Positions 8,468 to 10,220 of a DNA stretch of 10,220 bases are shown in pieces. Under the pieces are notes generated by a model. The model did not search any database. It was not told where the DNA came from and worked only from the letters and a program-made list of their open reading frames with translations. The DNA is from CAYXVU01 sp964468725 (GTDB lineage Bacteria; Acidobacteriota; Blastocatellia; UBA7656), in assembly GCA_964468725.1 (NCBI GenBank), contig CAYXVU010000218.1, positions 1 through 10,220 on the forward strand, read 5' to 3'. Position 1 is the first letter of the stretch, and every line of letters begins with the position of its first letter. The translations under genes were made by a program, and so were the position numbers.

Positions 8468-8533
8468 ATGAGCGCAGGCGACGCTGCCGTTGTGCGCCTG
8501 TGCTGCCAAATAACCGCTGCCACGCTTCCTGCC

Positions 8534-9808
8534 TTATTTGCCGGTTGATGAAGCGGGGTTGAGGGCGCCCTTCGCTGTCTCCGCGCGCGTATAGGTGAAC
8601 CAGCCGATCATCATCTCTTCCCACGTCTGATCGCCCCAATGGACGGGCTTCGTGGGATCGGGATTATATTTGTTCTTCGCCGAATTGTCGAAGTAGGCGA
8701 CGCAATCGAGCCGTGTGCCTTTGGGCAGCGCAATCGGACTCTTCGGAATATAGGTGTGCTGCCAGTTGAAATCATACTTCGGCACATTGAGCAGAACTTC
8801 CGAACGCCCGTCAGGATAGACCGCCGTGTAGGAGAAAGCTTTGCCGCGCACGTGCATGTGCGGCATGAAGGAGGTGATGAGGACATCTTCATCAAAGGTC
8901 TTCGACGCTTTCACCTCGTGATTGTCCGCTCCCGCCGGAATGGCGAAGCGCACATTGATGGCGTTGCCCGTCATCAGCATCTTTTTTCCCGGCTCTTTGG
9001 CAAAGACGAAGCCAATCTTCGTGCGATCTTTGGTCGCTACGCCGTTGGTCGTATAGTGCATTTGAAAGACGATGTTGCTGCCCTTTTTAATCAACCGCGC
9101 CGAATCCGGGCTGTAGGTGATACCGGTCTTGTTCGGGGTGATGCCGCCCAGATGAGTGCGTCCCTGTCGCAGTTCACCCTCGCCGCCCGGCGTGCGATCT
9201 TTGATGCTGGCGTCTTGTGCGTAGGCGATGACGTGATGAACGACCGAGCGATTGCCGGGTCGAATCTCCATCGCTTGAATCCATTTGTCTTCCGTAAAGC
9301 CGGTCGGCATGGAGAAGTAGAGGTAGGGAACCTCGCCGTCGGCAGGTACGGTGTACTCTTCGGCCATCTCGATGACGGCATCCGGGTTGCCAATCGTCCA
9401 CCCCTCGGTGAATTTCGGCGCGGGCGGCAAGTCTTTATCTTCGCCTTTGGGCGCGCCCAGACTGACCCATTTGACGAGCGTCGCAATCTCTTGTTCGGAG
9501 AGGCGCGGGTCATTTGCCCAATGACCATATTTGGGGTCGGCGCTCCACGGCGGCATCGAACCATCCAGAACGCGTTCGCGGATGGACTTCGCCCATGGGC
9601 GAACTTCCTGATAGGTCATCAGCGACATGGGCGCGATCTCGCCTGTGCGATGGCACTCGACGCAATTGCGGAAGAGAATGGGCGCGACATCTTTGGTGAA
9701 AGTCACGGCTCCGCTGCCCGTTGCGCTAGCGTCACTCGATGGTTGCAATCCCCAGAATGCGGCCAGCATCACAGCAGCGAGAAGGATGACGGTGCGGCTT
9801 CGTTTCAT
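8534..9808 (-). CDS. Cytochrome c domain fused to a PHM/DBM-like type II copper monooxygenase
   Basis: This 424-residue protein has a signal peptide (about 1-28, TVILLAAVMLAAFWGL). The N-terminal c-type haem domain spans about 36-120: DVAPILFRNCVECH with C49, C52 and H53, a likely axial Met in GSMPPW (M86), and a closing LSEQEIATLVKWVSLGAP. The C-terminal part (about 140-410) carries every copper-ligand motif of ascorbate-dependent type II copper monooxygenases. These are H191 and H192 (SVVHHVIAY) and H251 (FQMHYTTNG) for CuH, and H317 and H319 (FMPHMHVRGK) plus M399 or M400 (TWEEMMIGWF) for CuM. Such enzymes hydroxylate a C-H bond with O2 and two electrons. The fused haem could supply those electrons in place of ascorbate, which is inference. 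AAGGAG lies 10 nt before the ATG at 9808. This is the first gene of the cluster. Confidence 0.9.
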   Translation of the reverse strand: MKRSRTVILLAAVMLAAFWGLQPSSDASATGSGAVTFTKDVAPILFRNCVECHRTGEIAPMSLMTYQEVRPWAKSIRERVLDGSMPPWSADPKYGHWANDPRLSEQEIATLVKWVSLGAPKGEDKDLPPAPKFTEGWTIGNPDAVIEMAEEYTVPADGEVPYLYFSMPTGFTEDKWIQAMEIRPGNRSVVHHVIAYAQDASIKDRTPGGEGELRQGRTHLGGITPNKTGITYSPDSARLIKKGSNIVFQMHYTTNGVATKDRTKIGFVFAKEPGKKMLMTGNAINVRFAIPAGADNHEVKASKTFDEDVLITSFMPHMHVRGKAFSYTAVYPDGRSEVLLNVPKYDFNWQHTYIPKSPIALPKGTRLDCVAYFDNSAKNKYNPDPTKPVHWGDQTWEEMMIGWFTYTRAETAKGALNPASSTGK

Positions 9809-9984
9809 ATTCGTGGCTCTCCTTATGCAAGTCGAAATCAATCAATCAAGAGAATGCAGATGATTGCCAATTCAGATGTACTACGCGCCATCGTAGAGAC
9901 GATGTGAATAACCCTTCTGTTACATCTATCTCGATACAACACTGCCCACCAAATTTCGTGCGCCTGATCGGTGAAAGAGAAAAC

Positions 9985-9998
9985 CTACCGCTCGGTAG
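9985..9998. promoter_or_regulatory. Perfect 14-bp palindrome, candidate TetR-family operator
   Basis: CTACCG-CT-CGGTAG is a perfect dyad with a 2-bp centre, too tight to form a good RNA hairpin but well suited to a dimeric DNA-binding protein. It lies about 177 bp upstream of the monooxygenase start. Similar ACCG/CGGT dyads are typical of TetR/AcrR-family operators. No regulator gene is visible in this window, so the assignment rests on form alone. Confidence 0.4.
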
Positions 9999-10163
9999 CT
10001 TCCCGATTGTTGCGGAATATGGGATAGGAATCAAGTGTCAGAGGGAAAATTGTAGCGAGCGACATCAGTGAAGCGATGGCCTCTCGAAAGGAATTGAATA
10101 CAACACGGACGGATGCGCCCCGCAAACCGCCAACACACACCACAACTGTTGCGCCGGAGTTTG

Positions 10164-10183
10164 CCACAGAGACGCAGAGGTGG
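10164..10183. repeat. CACAGAG-type dispersed repeat fragment
   Basis: CCACAGAGACGCAGAGGTGG resembles the left half of the repeat at 1237-1256 (CACAGAGGAAGCAGAG). It also forms a loose dyad (CCAC...GTGG). Both copies are strictly intergenic. Confidence 0.45.
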
Positions 10184-10220
10184 CGGACGATGAGCAGAGC
10201 CTCCCTCGCTTACCCATCGC

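Larger units (their letters stand above)
9809..10220. other. 412-bp non-coding right end, likely promoter region of the cluster
   Basis: No convincing gene is seen. Short open frames exist on both strands, but they lack a ribosome binding site and read as low-complexity sequence. Contents, left to right: the monooxygenase ribosome binding site (9819-9824); a threefold AATC repeat (9838-9849); a small hairpin CATCGT-AGAG-ACGATG (9889-9904); the palindrome at 9985-9998; and a CACAGAG repeat (10165-10180). A TTGGCA on the minus strand at 9865-9870 could be a -35 element, but no good -10 follows. Confidence 0.6.

Noticed and set aside
8354..8509. 52-residue N-terminal extension of the amidohydrolase from an upstream start
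   Set aside because: It spans the hairpin region and the strong GGAGGA site that serves ATG 8353; its sequence is not protein-like.
8639..9907. 422-codon open frame on the plus strand opposite the copper monooxygenase gene
   Set aside because: The minus-strand frame has a signal peptide, a haem motif and all copper ligands. The plus-strand translation is Arg/His/Gly-rich with no recognisable motif, and results from high-G+C third positions.
9846..10167. Two short minus-strand frames (9846-10034 and 9985-10167)
   Set aside because: They overlap each other in different frames, have no ribosome binding site or recognisable motif, and cover the candidate operator. They are better read as upstream regulatory DNA.
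10076..10220. Plus-strand frame open from ATG 10076 to the right edge, possibly the start of a rightward gene
   Set aside because: It has no Shine-Dalgarno sequence, a Thr/Arg/Pro-rich translation, and runs through the CACAGAG repeat. Flanking sequence would settle it, but the evidence here is too weak.

Overview
The window (about 58% G+C by eye) is a stretch of bacterial chromosome in which all eight recognisable genes lie on the minus strand and read from right to left. Every product carries an export signal: seven look Sec-dependent and one carries a twin-arginine signal. Exported PQQ dehydrogenases, di-haem peroxidases, a cytochrome c/copper-monooxygenase fusion and orphan beta-rich secreted proteins together, plus short CACAGAG-type intergenic repeats, suggest an Acidobacteriota genome (perhaps Blastocatellia-like). 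This is inferred from protein style; no rRNA or other phylogenetic marker is present.

Layout in transcription order: (1) 9808-8534, a c-type haem domain fused to a PHM/DBM-like type II copper monooxygenase; (2) 8353-6809, a Tat-exported metal-dependent amidohydrolase; (3) 6700-5741, an exported double VOC (glyoxalase/extradiol-dioxygenase superfamily) protein; (4) 5710-4784, an unrecognised secreted two-part beta-rich protein; (5) 4753-3383, a di-haem cytochrome c peroxidase/MauG-family protein; (6) 3294-1366, a soluble PQQ-dependent dehydrogenase; (7) 1059-511, a secreted tandem YHS/TRASH-like protein; (8) 490 to the left edge, the N-terminal part of a c-type cytochrome. Genes 3-5 are separated by 30 bp each and genes 7-8 by 20 bp, so they look like operon segments. 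The 108 and 180 bp gaps around gene 2 contain inverted repeats, and the 306 bp gap between genes 6 and 7 holds a large palindrome and a second dispersed repeat. The right-hand 412 bp contain no convincing gene but do hold a perfect 14-bp palindrome resembling a TetR-family operator.

Taken together the genes resemble an extracytoplasmic oxidative module. It has a copper monooxygenase and a PQQ dehydrogenase to oxidise a substrate, a VOC enzyme and an amidohydrolase that could cleave or process products, a di-haem peroxidase, and c-type cytochromes to carry electrons. The YHS/TRASH-like protein could handle the copper. The shared pathway is an inference from co-orientation and co-export; no substrate can be read from the sequence.
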